DNA of 64,000 bases from Onchocerca volvulus. Its lineage: Eukaryota; Nematoda; Chromadorea; Rhabditida; Onchocercidae. The stretch lies in NCBI GenBank assembly GCA_000499405.2, contig HG738138.1, positions 18,391,753 to 18,455,752 of the forward strand, given 5' to 3'. Positions 1 to 13,276 of the stretch are shown here, piece by piece. Each line of letters opens with the position of its first letter. Position 1 is the stretch's first letter. The translations under genes and the position numbers were made by a program. The notes beneath the pieces were generated by a model. The model saw nothing but the letters and a program-made list of their open reading frames with translations. It made no database searches and had not been told where the DNA came from.

Positions 1-2121
1 GAAAATGCCCCCAAATTTGGCATCATTTCTATGTGCGCATATGTATATGATGTATGTCAGTTGGCAAAATTCCATTGTTTTTTTTTTTTTTTGAAAAATA
101 GAAGAAGAGGAATATACGTTCGATTTGTTGATCGGGAGTCTCCTTATGTGTAATTTCTTAGGAATCGAGTATTTAGTTGATGATAAATTGATAAATTCAA
201 AAAAGTGTCGCTTATCTCCTATTTTTTTCTTTGCGCAAAATTACAGCATTTCTGTCGAATGTTTTCTCCTTTCATCTTGAGCATTTTTTTCTTCGTTACG
301 TAACACACAAAGTAATCAAATTTTTTTTACATAACACAGAAATGGTCTGATTTCCTATTCTATTTCATTTCTCATATATTGTAACATACGTAAACTTCCA
401 TTTCGTCACAGTTCCCTTGTTTTTGTTTCTCTAATCTTGTTTCTTTTTCTTTTATTGTTGCGATTTTCAGGCGACATGCAAGTATAATAAATTAATCTTT
501 TGAAAACCTAACACATTCGGAGAGTGAGAAAGCGAAAATTGCCCAAAGCAAGCAATAAATTAATTTTCTTTTTTCTTTCTATTTCCTCTTTGTACTTATT
601 GTATTGTAATAATTCGTTTTTCGATTACAATTTTCATTTAGAAAAATTACATCAACTGCTGGCTAATTTATTATGTTGGACGAAGGAATGGAACTGAACG
701 ATGCATTTCATTATCAACTTTTGATTAGTCCTTATTTTTTTTAATTAATAAAATGCTCAATAATCAATGATTTGAACGAAATAATTTAAGGAATAACTTT
801 TGCGGGCGTAATTCTATAGTTTAATATTTTCCGCATCAAGATACGGATCTCAGACAGATCTATTCATCAGTGATATGTGCTATAAGAAATAACTCGAATT
901 CAATTCTTGGCAAAACTCATTAGCATTATCATACAGTGATAAATACATCATACATCATCATTTGTATGCGTTTATGGAGCGTGAAAATCGTCTCAGAGCA
1001 TAATAGTGGCTCAAATATATTGGAAAAGAAGCAAAATTCAAAAGGGAATGAATCTTTTAGATTATTTTATGTATTCTAAGCATCAGTTTTCATTTTTACA
1101 TTGAGGCAATGTCTTCCAAGAAGTTGGAAGTAATCAGCAAGGTAACATTATTATAAAATTCCAAATCTGTCTTTTTACTCTGTCCATCAACGCCCTCAAC
1201 AACAAAAGATTAAAAATAATTAAACGACTGATATAGTGATGTGCTTCTTTCAGGAGGCTGATTTAAAAGTTTAATTATTCTTTTAAGCTGATGCTTTGTA
1301 GGAATACGATGATTATTCCGTAGATATCAACCATGAGTAGAACAATATGATGATTTTGTTTGGTATTTTTATATTAATTATACAGATAATTAGTATGAAA
1401 ATACCTGCACTGATACAAATCAAGATAGTAAGATTTGCCAAATGAAGATATGCGTTTTACACTTGGATCGTTTTATTTGCAGGGAGAATCTGATACTGCA
1501 TATTTGAGTAATTATATCGGAAAAGTGATCGATTACAATGTATTACTTTCCTTGTAAATAGAAGAATATTTACTTTTAGTTTTCCAAACTTCACACTTCT
1601 TGGATTTTATGAAACTTCAAGTCATCGTATAAATATTTGAAGCTTTGATATATTTGTCGTTTGACAATACTCTGCAAGATGAATTAATGATGTGTTTTGA
1701 GCTTTAATGCCCCATTGATAGTTGGAATACCTTAATGATGAAATAGATATATGTAAAATGCGGCAAATAGAATCAATAGTATTTGTACACGGAACAGAAA
1801 AACTTTTGCAGAATTCTGCGGTTCTGAAAAGCTTTGAAATAATCACAAGAGAATTTTTTTCACATGTTTGCACAAAATTTTAAATCCTTTTCATCGCATT
1901 TAAATTATTGATGGCATTTTATTAAATGGAAGGCTGAAAAAAATTCTAGTATCAGAGGAATGTATTCTTGCATTTAAATCTATGAAATCTTGAATTTGCA
2001 ACATCTTTATATCGATTTGTTTATTCACAATAGATTTCGCTGTAGTTAGTTCTCATTGTTTTCCGAACTGTTGACTGCCATCGCTTTGCTTAATATTCCT
2101 TCAGTAGTAAACATCTGGTTT

Positions 2122-2143
2122 CTGATCAGTAAAAACTGATCAG
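2122..2143. repeat. 9-bp inverted repeat with AAAA loop
   Basis: ctgatcagt and actgatcag flank four A residues. Each arm itself contains the palindrome tgatca. The surrounding kilobase holds no gene. Confidence 0.7.
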
Positions 2144-4441
2144 TGAGAACTGTGATTGAATAATATAGTTTTCTGATTAAACTGGAATTTTTGCAGAGCC
2201 GTTTTGGTGTACAGTTTCCAGCAGATTAGAATGTAATAATAATAATATTATAATGACCTTCAGTAGTGCATGATAATATGTAGAGAGAAAATGATAAAGT
2301 AGCTAACGATGTGAATCTCTTTCGGGAATATGATGATCTGATGCGTGATGATTTTCTGACATTAATTTCGAGTTTTGCACTAAACATCTAAAAGTTTTGC
2401 TATTCTGATCTTATCCGACTAGCTGTTGGATTAGCTATTAGCTGACTAACATTATAATTATGAATTTATTCTGCAAACGATGAGAATTTTATTATAAATC
2501 CAAAAAATCGTGCTAAAATTTTAAAATTTAGGATTCTGGTATTAATATCCGTATTAGTTTATTGTTCAAAAAAATTAATATTTTTTTCAATGATATACCT
2601 AGTAAGAAAATGTTTATGTATTTCGAATATTATCGGTCAATGATAAGGAAATGATCAACTGACGGTAGGATAGAAAGTAAGAAAAGAGTTTCAAAAGAAT
2701 ACCGTAATTTTAGAAACAATCAAATTTTCTGTATTATGTAATTTAACCCTTAGCAAGTAGCAATTATTCAACGAGTAGAATTGTTTACTTAAGAAGAGGA
2801 GCATGTAGTAGATTGGCAATTATGATATATTATTGGTCTTCCTCTCCTCTTTCAGCGATCGAAGGAACGATTGAAACTAGTTTCAAATTTCAAAAATATG
2901 GTTTTTTTTTTTTGACAGAAAAGAAGAGAAAATAGGAAGAGAAGAAAAAGAAAAAGAGTAATTACCAAATATCGTCAAACGCGTGGATTCTTCTTATTAG
3001 CGGTAAAGAATTTTTGTTCAATTTGTAACACAGCAATGATCATCCTATTATTTGCTGCAAAGGATTACGGTCATGAAGTTGAGGAGATTTTTAAAAAAGT
3101 CATAACATTTCTGAAAATTTAAACCTGCCAGTGAAACTGATATTTGATTTTCATCCAAACTTCCGAAATAATTCCGTAATCAATATATGATTAAGGGATT
3201 TTTGCATTCCAGCAATATATAATTAAATGATTGGAAAGAAGGGATAGAGCCAAGTCGTTAAACAGAATCCGAAAACTGAATGCTGTAAAAATCAACATTT
3301 TAGGTAAAAATTTCAAAAACCCCGTAATGAAGCATCGTAATACTTCAGACCTTCAGATTTCAGAGAATAGAGTAAATTTAGCACCAGTTTTTGGCTTGCA
3401 ATCAAAATTTGAAGAAATTTTTTTGAAGCGGCACTTTATCCTTTCCTCATTTCATTCTTTGACATTATTAGGCAGCAGAGAAATGAATTATAAAATCTAC
3501 AGATGTAATATTTCTCTTCGTATTTTCTGAAAATAAAAGATCCCTTTTCTCAAATATAGAGTTAAAGATGAAATGGTGAACAAATGCAGGATGTATAATC
3601 AAACATAATTTGTTTATAAGTCGTTTGAAGCAAATAAGCTTTTCTGTTGAAGTTCAAAATTTCTTGTAGCTCATAATATGTCGTTAACAATCATATAATT
3701 TTTTTGAGCAGCTAATTTAATTTGATCTTGCTCTAGAGAGTATGAAATCGTAATTTTATCAAGTTATTGTATTATCGAAACATTCAAACTATCGCATTCA
3801 AATGCATAAATTAAAAGCAAAAGTTGAGAAAAATTATTCAAATTTTTTTTCAAATGTTCCAAAAAGTGTCATCAGATTACCGCTTCAATATTTTGAAGGA
3901 AAGCGATTTTCGTAGAATGATTGTTAATGATGAAAAACGACTTGAAATCTTCCCATCTCATAGTGCCAAGCTAAATTTGGTGCTTTGTTAGTGTCTTCCT
4001 TTGTTTCAGTAGCACTGAGAGCTCTTTTCTGATATGTTGTTAATTAGCGAGTATGAATTCATGCTGAAATGGATTTAACGCCTTTTCATTGATTGCTTTC
4101 CTTAAGCAAAAATTAACAACTATTCTAATGCAGAATGCTTCTTTCTCTTTTCTGATTTCGCTTTTGCTTTGGTTGTTAATCTATTTGACACTATTATGTT
4201 TAGATCCAACTTTAAAATTTGAAGTAAAACATATTTAAAAATTCTAAGCAAAAGTTCCACCAACTGAAAGACACTGATTGAAGAATATTTCAACTTATTT
4301 TATCTCATAAGGAATTTTCCTTCGTGGATTTTTCGGTTTGAGGAAGCATTGAATATGATTTACAATCAGTGCTGAAAATTGAAGAAACATAAAATAGGAG
4401 AGGAAAATAAAGCTGAAATAGCAAATTTGATATACCGGAGA

Positions 4442-4464
4442 GATAGATGGCGCGCCCATCTATC
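4442..4464. repeat. 9-bp inverted repeat around a GC-only core
   Basis: gatagatgg and ccatctatc flank cgcgc, giving the octamer ggcgcgcc at the centre, striking in such AT-rich DNA. It sits within an otherwise unremarkable 71-codon frame (TTG start) that I do not call as a gene. Confidence 0.7.
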
Positions 4465-4587
4465 ACATTTGCTTCATTCAAGGACGAATGTTGCGGTTTT
4501 CAAAAATTGTAATTTCAAACTGAAATTTGAACAAAGCCTACAAATACTGAAGAAAATCTTAACATCCTCTAATATATTGTCTAAGTG

Positions 4588-4735
4588 TGGTTGAAAGGAA
4601 GGAAAGTGATAAATTATTTGAAAGGCTGCATCTGATTTATGGAGAGTTTGAAATTATCCTGTCAATTTAGGTAAAAATTCTTGACTTTCTTTTCTCTTTT
4701 TTTAGTCTTATTATTTCATAGCTTTCTCTTATCTT
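4588..4735 (+). repeat. Copy 1 of a diverged direct duplication
   Basis: This segment matches 5105-5244 at an offset of about 515 bp. The best part, ataaattatttgaaaggctg and the next 12 bases, differs at one position; overall identity is roughly 80% by hand alignment with small gaps. It includes 'tttag|gtaaaaat' and, about 40 bp on, 'tctctttttttag', so it looks superficially like a tiny intron. Confidence 0.75.
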
Positions 4736-5104
4736 TTATGAATTTATTATTTTGAAATATTTTCAAGTGGCTGAATAAATGAGACATTTTAATGTAGCTT
4801 TTTGAACCTTTCCAGAAATCCGGTATAAAATCATATAGGAGTTAAAGCCGAGCAATTACCTGAAGAAATAATTGCATGGGACTGTTTTGTAATCTCGATT
4901 TTTACTTAGTAATAATGAAAAAATGCGGTGCTGGGAATTTTCAATTACTAAGTGTGGATAGTGACTTGAATTACATTCAAACTTATCTTGTATTGTTACT
5001 TATGAAGCGGCTTTGCTATATCATTTACCGGAACATTTCCCTCTAAACAATATTATTAATTAACAATTTTACCAATTAGTGACATTCAATATAATCACTG
5101 ATTA

Positions 5105-5244
5105 TGGTTAAATGAGCAAGCAATAAATTATTTGAAAGGCTGCATTTGATTTATTTTGATCTGAAGTTATCTTGTCAATCAGTTAAAAATCCCTAACTTT
5201 CCTTTTCTTTATCTAGTTTTATTATGTCATAGCTTCCTCTTAAC
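5105..5244 (+). repeat. Copy 2 of a diverged direct duplication
   Basis: Counterpart of 4588-4735. The shared order of blocks (ataaattatttgaaaggctg, cttgtcaat, ttaaaaatcc, ctttccttttctttatctag, ttattatgtcatagctt) is kept, with substitutions and short indels. The gt donor-like position of copy 1 is changed here, so a conserved splice function is unlikely. No coding frame is shared by the two copies. Confidence 0.75.
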
Positions 5245-6676
5245 AGTATGCAGAATACGTATTTAATCATTTTCTATATTTTGCTTTTTCGATGAACTTA
5301 CATTGAACACAGTAATATTTTTAGAAAGGAACATCATTGCGATGGACGATTTTTTTTTATTGGTTACTGTAGGAAAAAGTGAAAATGAAGGATTAAAGAA
5401 TCTTCTAAACCTCAATTTTGAAATTAAATTTTAAAATTCATGAAGATCTTGATTATTATCAGCAAGTTTCTATTATTTTCTTAATCGAATATATCTTAAG
5501 TGTCAATTGAAATTTTTTAAAGTAGTTTTGGATGATAAATCATTTTTCACTCATTTATTGTCTTCTTTTTACGAAAAAAAAAACAAAGCCAATTAAAAGA
5601 GATTTTAATTAGAAAATGCATTTACTGGACTAGTACTTTGGCAGCATATATCTAACGTATTTCGAATAACATTAGTCATTACAGTATAGCATCAAAACAA
5701 TATTAGCAAAAATCCTGATGCGCCAACTCATCTTGTAAAGATTCTGGAGAGTTTTATAATTAATCATTGAGATAAGTGATCTGATTTATAAGATTATCAA
5801 AAATGTCATTCGTACTACATGGTACCAATACAAAACCATTGTTTTTTCTGGTATCATTAAAGTTTATCATCAACATCGTCAATGATAATGTTTCATTGCT
5901 CCTTCTTTCCCTTCTCTTTTTTGCCATTTATCGTCATGCAGAAAATTAGTTTTATATTTTCATAACCATAAATTTTTTGTATCCTAATTAACCCATTCAA
6001 TTAATCCATGCTTTTTTATTCTTGTCTATCCCAAGTTTTTGTATCAAAAAAGGCAGCAAAAAGATAAAAATGAATGCAGGTTAGGTACCATGGAAATTGA
6101 TATTTGTTACTAATCCATTAAAATATTCAGAATGCTTGCTGAATTTTGTTAATACTTGTAAATTGTGCTTTCACTACTTCTCTATTGTCTATAATAAATC
6201 AACTAATCTTAAAAAGCAATCTTCATGTGTTATAAACGGTGAAAGCAGGTGATAATAACGACGATGATAACGAAGTCATCTTGGGAGATAAGAATTGATG
6301 ACCTTTCAAACTGCCTAGATCAATGATTATTACTATTAATCTTACTGATATTAAAACCAATCATTCCTACCGCTATCTTGAAAGATACTACTTGTTACTA
6401 CTATTACTATCGCACTAACTGATTGGTGCCATCGAAAGGAAAGCAATTAAATTTTAAATAAAAAATTCTTAATGAAACAATAAAATGCTCGTTTTGTGGA
6501 AACTGGCTATTGAAAGGACACGAAGAAATGAGACAAAGTACTAAGAGGAAATGAACTGTGTATATATTCGAAGGGAGTAGTATTGTATTAAAATAAAATA
6601 TATTTCAAATTGTGACAATGACCACTTTGAAGAGCATCATTCTGCGATACAAATCACTAATTATAGACTTTTTCAT

Positions 6677-6717
6677 AGAGGGAGAGAGAGAGAGAGAAAA
6701 AGAGGGAGAAAGAAAGA
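6677..6717 (+). repeat. Purine tract with (GA)n core
   Basis: 41 consecutive purines, starting with a (GA)n core and continuing as mixed A/G. Confidence 0.9.
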
Positions 6718-7900
6718 TAGAAGGAGCCAGGAATTAGTCATCAGTTTTTAATAGCTGAAATGTCTTTTGTGTCCTCACTTGGAATCACGTATTTCATATA
6801 CCTGAGTATCGGTGTGGCCAAATAAATCTTTAATCTATCCAAGAATTACTCCCGGGTAGTAGCCGTACCTTTATTGCACCATTAACCTATTCTCTTGTTG
6901 CTATTGTCAACCATCAAATACATACTACTGCTATTTTTTTTTACTCGTTCACTTCTCTCAAATTTGTAAAAAATCGAATTTCGTAATTTTCTTGCGAAAT
7001 AAAATATTTTCATATCTCAAACGTGCTACTCTATAAATGTGTAACCTGTGATAAAAATATAGACTGATATGTATCATTGTGATAATAAGGAATATATTTT
7101 AAAGAAGTGATAATTTCCATAGAACATAAACCCTTTCCAAAGTCAGATTCTTTTTTCACAACGCTCGTAAACTAGACTTCAAAACCTCAATGCGATTCAA
7201 ACTATCGATCAGTCTAATGAATTGGATGCGACGAAAAAGATTTTTATCTATCCATAACTCTCATGATGAAACTTATTTGTGAGGAATCCATCTAAGTAGC
7301 TCCCGCAAGTTTCAGAATTTAATTGAACTATCTAACAAACACTTTAATATACTTTATCGGTGTCGTAATTTATTAATTCTCTAAAACGATATGACTGTTG
7401 AGTCGATGTAATTATAAAGGTGCTGAGCAGTCTCTGAACTCTAAGAGTGCGAATAAATTTTAGTTATTCCTTCACGGTTCATTTATATAAAAAAAATTTC
7501 TGTTATTCTTGATGCATGTCTTCTTCCATTCATTATTTACTAAGAAATTTAAAAAATCCATTGCTTGAAGAAAGAGGCCAAAATTGCGATACAAAATAAT
7601 TGAACCGAAAAGAAACGAAGAATATTATATCGTGAAAGAATTCAGGAACAAATTCACGAAGAAGCTTTTGTTCTCGTCTCTGAAAGTGATTTTTTTTTCT
7701 CTTTTTAAAATTATATGAGAATAATTTTTGTTAAAGCTTTTGTCTTTTAGTGATTTATTTGATTCAATAATTTCGTGTTTTAAAAACGATTGAAAATTAC
7801 GATTTCATAATGATCCTTTGGAGTTTAAAGCTGCATATCGCACATTAGTTGGCAATGCACAACCGTTGACAACGTGAACCGAAAAATTATTTTAAAATTC

Positions 7901-7931
7901 GAATCCATTCGGTAATTTTGCGAATGGATTC
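7901..7931. repeat. 11-bp inverted repeat, 9-nt loop
   Basis: gaatccattcg (7901-7911) and cgaatggattc (7921-7931) are perfectly complementary. No T tract follows and no gene is adjacent, so a terminator role is not supported. Confidence 0.75.
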
Positions 7932-8517
7932 ATCTTTAAGTAAACTGATATGTCAGTATGATATGCTAGCTTGTAAATGGTACTGAGCATATTTCTAATT
8001 ATTTATAAAAAGGCAAATGGGACAGTGGGAAATTCATTCCGGACTATGTCCTTTCGTATTTAGTGTGATTTCTCGATGCTTTGTCTACTGAATTTTCTTT
8101 AAAAAAGAAGTCTGAAAGATGGATTTGTATTTTTCTATTCTTTATTTGTAAGTTTCGAGTTATATTTTATATTGATGACTTCATTCTTATCTAAATATTA
8201 GAATGGCTTTTGGAAAGCGTATTTAAACCAGTTCAAAGAACATGCATTTTACATTTAATTAATAAAACATTAAAGCTAATATGCGTAAGAATGATCTTTC
8301 ACATGTGGAAACAAGATGGACAACTTGTTATCATTTGATGACTACAACGAAACTGCTTGTCGAAATGAATTTAGGAAAGATTTTTGGATCATTCTCACAT
8401 TTTAAAAATAAATAAAATATTTTTTACACAGGCGATGTATTTTCACTTTGGATATTTTCATCTTAAGTGAGGATAGGTTGAAAATCAACTTCATTCATGA
8501 AATTTCAGTTATATGAG

Positions 8518-8550
8518 AATTATATGAGAAATTTCATCTCTCATATAATT
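8518..8550. repeat. 12-bp inverted repeat
   Basis: aattatatgaga (8518-8529) pairs with tctcatataatt (8539-8550). A direct partial copy of the left arm precedes it, and a T run follows the right arm. It lies about 70 bp before the 124-codon ORF, but no functional link is visible. Confidence 0.7.
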
Positions 8551-8618
8551 TTTTTTGCTAAATGATTTTTTCTTTCTTGTATTTGAATCATATATTTGCA
8601 CTATTCTTTGAGTAGTTG

Positions 8619-8993
8619 ATGCCTGTCGATATCGGAGCCAATCAGTCTTGCTTATCACTAAAAATTTGTTTATTAGAGCAGTCTTATCATCTTACGTCTC
8701 AATTCTTCAACCAAATATTCATCATCAAGCAGACAAACTTTGCATTCATTTTTTCAGTATATGAGCATTCTCTGTTACAAAGTTTGTTAAAAGCAACACG
8801 TTTTTTTTTCCCAATGAAAAATGAATTTCCGTCCAATTTTTATCAGTACAATGCACTATCAATATATAAGAGCTATTTGGACGCTACGAACAAGGAACAG
8901 GAGAGTTTGTCCGGTTTTGTTTTGAATTTAAAACTTCTTGTTAAAACTATGTTGGCGCTCACACTATTTCTTTATAATTTACGATTTTGTTAG
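8619..8993 (+). CDS. Candidate ORF, 124 codons from ATG, function unknown
   Basis: ATG at 8619 (preceded in frame by TTG at 8616) opens a frame ending at TAG 8991-8993. The product would be Phe/Leu-rich with a hydrophobic C-terminal stretch (last about 20 residues). No signal peptide, motif or family is recognisable, and composition is typical of translated AT-rich non-coding DNA. It lies about 410 bp upstream of the longest ORF on the same strand; this proximity is the main reason to list it. It may well be a chance frame. Confidence 0.1.
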   Translation: MPVDIGANQSCLSLKICLLEQSYHLTSQFFNQIFIIKQTNFAFIFSVYEHSLLQSLLKATRFFFPMKNEFPSNFYQYNALSIYKSYLDATNKEQESLSGFVLNLKLLVKTMLALTLFLYNLRFC

Positions 8994-9394
8994 CGAAGAA
9001 TTACACGCAGTTAATATGAAATGTGTTTTAAACTATCAATAATAGGATGAAATTGCGATGAAAGAGCCTGTTAAGATTGAATTTTATTTTATGTAGTTAG
9101 TTTAAGTGCTAGTCCAATTCAATCAGATATCGAGGAAATAAAAACTTATAAAGACAATTTTATTGACTGGAATATAGTTTGATGAAATTTTAATTACAAT
9201 TTTATTTCGTAATTTATAGTTTCGCCAAAATTTGTCAAACAGAAAATTGTCACGAATCAATTGCGTTAATTGTCATAAAAAATTTAAGGAAACGGCTTGG
9301 TATTAATAGTGTGATATAAGTGCCATATCTCATTGAATAGAGTGATATGAAACAGAAAAAAAAAAAAAACTACATCTACCGTATTTGTTTGCAG

Positions 9395-9779
9395 AAAGAT
9401 CGATATGTATGGAAGCTATCAGCGGCGAGAAAATGTTATCAATACAATGACTTTCCAAGCAATTCTTTCTCTTTTGGTATATTCATTTGAAATATTTTTA
9501 ATTAAATTGATACTATTGATACTAAATATGAAAATGAAGGCTTGTGAGAAAAAAAAAAAAACCGAACAGTTATCACTTTCAAATCGGATATTCCAAAAAA
9601 TCAATATCTTTTGTGGCAATCAAAAGATGCACAATATCAAATTAATTAATTCAGTTCACGTCACAAAAGGCCTGTTACGCCTGTTATTTGAGGATTTTCG
9701 AAACACAAGTCATCTTGTGCCAAGCCATCAGCCAGTTATTGTATCTGCGCATCTTTTGTATGATCTTTATCATAAAAAG
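9395..9779 (+). CDS. Candidate exon in the longest ORF of the window, function unknown
   Basis: A frame opens at ATG 9405 and runs 134 codons to a stop after 9806. It is preceded by an acceptor-like 'tatttgtttgcag' ending at 9394. Its codon 125 ends at 9779 exactly before 'gtattt', a usable donor with AAAAG in front, so an internal exon of 385 nt is conceivable. The translation has a hydrophobic segment at residues about 17-42, a Lys run (about 49-54, from an A tract), and a more ordinary tail with SHLVPSHQPVIVSAHLLYDL. No family is recognised. At roughly 30% G+C, ORFs of this length are expected by chance a fraction of a time per 64 kb, so the splice-signal agreement is the only extra support. 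Confidence 0.2.
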
Positions 9780-9809
9780 GTATTTAAGTATTCGAATATT
9801 TATAAATAA

Positions 9810-12800
9810 GTATGATTTAAGCAGGTAGCTTAACTGAAATTTTGAAATATGGAAGTAAACGTTAGTAAATAAAGCTTTCAATACTGAAATTAGTCGACAG
9901 ATTCATTTCATTAGGAGAGTATTAAACGAGGAATGCTGGATTTCACTTCTGTGAAAAAAGAAAACAATTTGCGAAAATTGCTTGACATACTACTTGGTTT
10001 AAAAAATATTAAAAAAATGATTAACTTCACTTTTTTCTAGATTTTTTCTCGTGAATATTGTTATAGTTTCTCCTCCATTCATACTTCCATCCTCTATCCA
10101 TTCATTCAATTTATCAATTCATTCATTTATTCATTCATTCATTTGTTCATTTATTCATTCCTTCTCCTTTTCCTTCGCTTCTTATCCGAATTCAACTATT
10201 AAACAATCTTACTCATCAAAGAGAAGAAAAAGTTTACGAAACTCAGCTGAATGTAGCATTCTTGCTGCTCTTTTTCCATTTATCCAAACGACAAATATTT
10301 TGGTCTTCCTTTAGTTATATCCAATAGTAGCAAAATTCAGGCATTCCAACTAACATTTTAGTCATTATTTCACTTATTTTCTTCATGCAAAGAATTGTAG
10401 TTTATGATTTTAGTCCACTTTTTTACATCGGTTTGAGTCATCTTATTTTTATCAATAATTTGATGGATCGAAGTGGAATTGCTACTCAAAAACCATTCAT
10501 TCCTATTTCAGTTTTTCGGTGAGATGCAAAATTATTCTGTTGCAAAATTTTAACTGAAATTGAAAAAAAAAGAAATCTAAGGACAAAAGTATTTATGAAT
10601 CTGCACACATGCCTTGTGTTTGTTGCATATTTATTTCTGCATAGTTTATTTTTATTTAGAGTTATTTATTGTGGTATACTCGGGAAACTAGAAATAACTT
10701 GAAATTAAAAATAAGTAGTTAATCTTCGATTCATTTCTAGTCAGTGACTGGGAATTATTTCATGATTTAATGGCTGGAAATGGAGTGACATGCACATATA
10801 TGAAGTTAAATTTATTTCAACGATTATTTTTCATCGGATTATAGAATGAAGTGAAAATAAAAAGGAAATTTAGCGAAATGCTCATAACGACATATACCTA
10901 TGGTGTACCAGAGGCAGCAGTTTAAATTGTAAACGATATATTTGAGATACTTATGAACAGCTCGCGAACAGCTATCGTTATTGTAAAAAAATTGATGAAT
11001 ACCAAGTCGTATTACCAAGATAATTTTCGATTTATAACTCAGAAAATTCAATTATCTCAATAATTTTGATCTATAATTCGGAAAAAATAGTTTTTATATA
11101 ACAATTCTTGAACTGTAGAGTACTATCAATCTATGGTAATCATATGATGTAATAATACTTGCTTGATTTATGATACCTGCATCATACATAATGTTTCTTT
11201 GATCTATGTTATTTATACGATTCGCAATACTTTTTTAATCTGCGATACTTTATGATTGCTGCATCATAATTACCCACTTGTAACGCCTATCTATAACATT
11301 CTGTATAAATTTTCACTTACCAAATATCAACGAAGATTAACCTTTTTTTTTTTTTTTGTTTTTTAAAAGAAGCACACCATCTCAATAGAACAGTGAAGAA
11401 GTAGTAGGTAGTGTATATTCTCATGGTTGTCGCTTCGTGAAGGATTAAGACGGTGACGAATTGAGGTAAGGTGGTAGGTAAAATAGAGCATTTCTGTTCA
11501 TTTATTTGTTTGCTATATGTGCTGTGCGAAGAAGTTTTTCTACCTGCCACATTCAGAAATAATTTTCTAAAATTTTCACAGACAGATACTATAGTGTGCC
11601 ATGCACACATACATATATATGCATACCTTTGCTTGGTTTTGACAATTTTTGGGTCACATTTGATGAACTGTGGAAAAACGAACAATTGCAATTATTGAGT
11701 GAAATATTAGAGAAATAAGGTTCGCCTCTTTCTGTTCAACTCGAATTTTGCAGACAGACGACATATGCAAAAGACAATTTAGTAATTGAGCTGGTTGTTT
11801 TTACCCTCTTTTCTTCTTCTCTTGAGAAGCAGTGGAGCAATTTTGTAATTGTCACTTGTCACTCAAAATGTACTTCAATCTTTGCTACTGCGATGAACAA
11901 CCGTCGTCGCCCAACTTTCATTCATTCTCGTCTTCTCGCAAATAAACTTCAATCTCAAAACTCATTCGATTGCACAAAATTTGTTTCAACTTTTTCGAAA
12001 ATTGCGAATATCTTTTTTCTCTAAAATATTTGGCTAGCGCGAAGCTTTAAACAAGCCGAGAAGAAAGACATTGTTGTATGTCAATTAAATTAAAAAATAA
12101 TTTCCAAGTTAATCAAACTTTATTTGCATTTTATGCAGAATCAATTGATGACTGATTTTAAATAAAGCAAACATCAGAGTCAATTTCCATCAGGTGGTAT
12201 TAAGAAGCCCGACTAGAAATTCCAGCAATTGTTCTTTTTTATAGTGCAGGATTCAAAGGCATGTAATTTAAATACATATATTTCAGGCAATTTTCTAAAT
12301 TGTCTCTTATGACACATAATTTTATGTTCTGTTAAATTTGATACAGAATATTTATCATCGGGTACTGCTTCCATCTCACAAGGATAAACAATTTATAAAG
12401 TCATTTCAAAATTTATAAAAGATATGGAATTCTTAAACAATGGATAGTAATTCATTCTAGTATTGTTTCAAATACCATTATTGGATGTAATTTCGGCATT
12501 ATCCTATTAATTGTATTCTTTAATCTTTGTTTTGAATTTTGATATGTAACGAACATTTCACTTTTTATATTACAGACAGGTGCTATAACAAATCACGGCA
12601 TAATTTAGCATTGCTTTCTCTTTCTTCAAATACAATTCAACTTGTGCTATTTTAGCTCAGTTTCACTCCATTTAAATCATCATTTCATCGTTTTGATACA
12701 ATGCCTTTCGGATGATGCCTTTGTAACATTTTTAAATTTTGGATCTGTTTGTCCTTTAAGCTATGAAACATTGCTTTCATAATCTTTTTTTTTTTTCTTA

Positions 12801-13276
12801 AAATTATTACTTTCCTTTTTTCTCGTCAGTGCATAATTTGAAATATCATAATATTATTAACATTCCTATTGTAGTTCTTGAAAAAAGATCATTAATAATT
12901 CGAAGCCTATTCAGTTAAATACAAGCAAAATTTGTTAGTCATTCAAATATGCATCACTATAAGCTTCACAATTAAAATGCCCATCTTATTAAACTACTAT
13001 TTTTTTTCATTCAGATAATTGACACTTTCACTAATGACTCTAAGTTAATGACTGTAAGTTATCATTGTTGGTATTCATTCATAGTTTTTACGTAGATGGG
13101 CAATCAAGACTATTCATTGAAAAGAATTTCGAAGAACTGAATATCAACAATTTTACAATCAATAACTTTCCCTTTCATCAAATAATATGATAAAACTTGA
13201 TATCTTTTACAGGTTGATGTAAATCTATTTGTATCTGATATATACATATGATTAAAGCATTCAGATTGTGATTCAG
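9810..13276. other. AT-rich DNA without recognisable genes
   Basis: Contains the ATTC tract. Two frames overlap on opposite strands at 11317-11698 (124 codons on minus from a TTG); both lack splice context and family resemblance. Confidence 0.55.
10098..10162 (+). repeat. Imperfect (ATTC)n tract
   Basis: Repeated attc/attt tetramers with a few interruptions. The frame across it reads as an Ile-His-Ser-Phe pattern (positions 10051-10314), which is explained by the repeat. Confidence 0.85.

Larger units (their letters stand above)
1..4587. other. AT-rich DNA without recognisable genes
   Basis: Frames here (for example 1622-1873 minus, 3231-3530 plus) are short and start at non-ATG codons or lack splice support. 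Contents of note are short T runs and the small inverted repeats at 2122 and 4442. Confidence 0.6.
5245..8618. other. AT-rich DNA without recognisable genes
   Basis: No frame of interest on either strand. It holds the purine tract at 6677 and the hairpins at 7901 and 8518. Confidence 0.6.

Noticed and set aside
7901..7931. Hairpin as a transcription terminator
   Set aside because: No T tract follows, no gene is adjacent, and this terminator type is bacterial.
11317..11698. Two long frames on opposite strands
   Set aside because: Minus frame starts at TTG and ends in a Lys run from a T tract; plus frame is low in informative residues. Mutual shadows without support.
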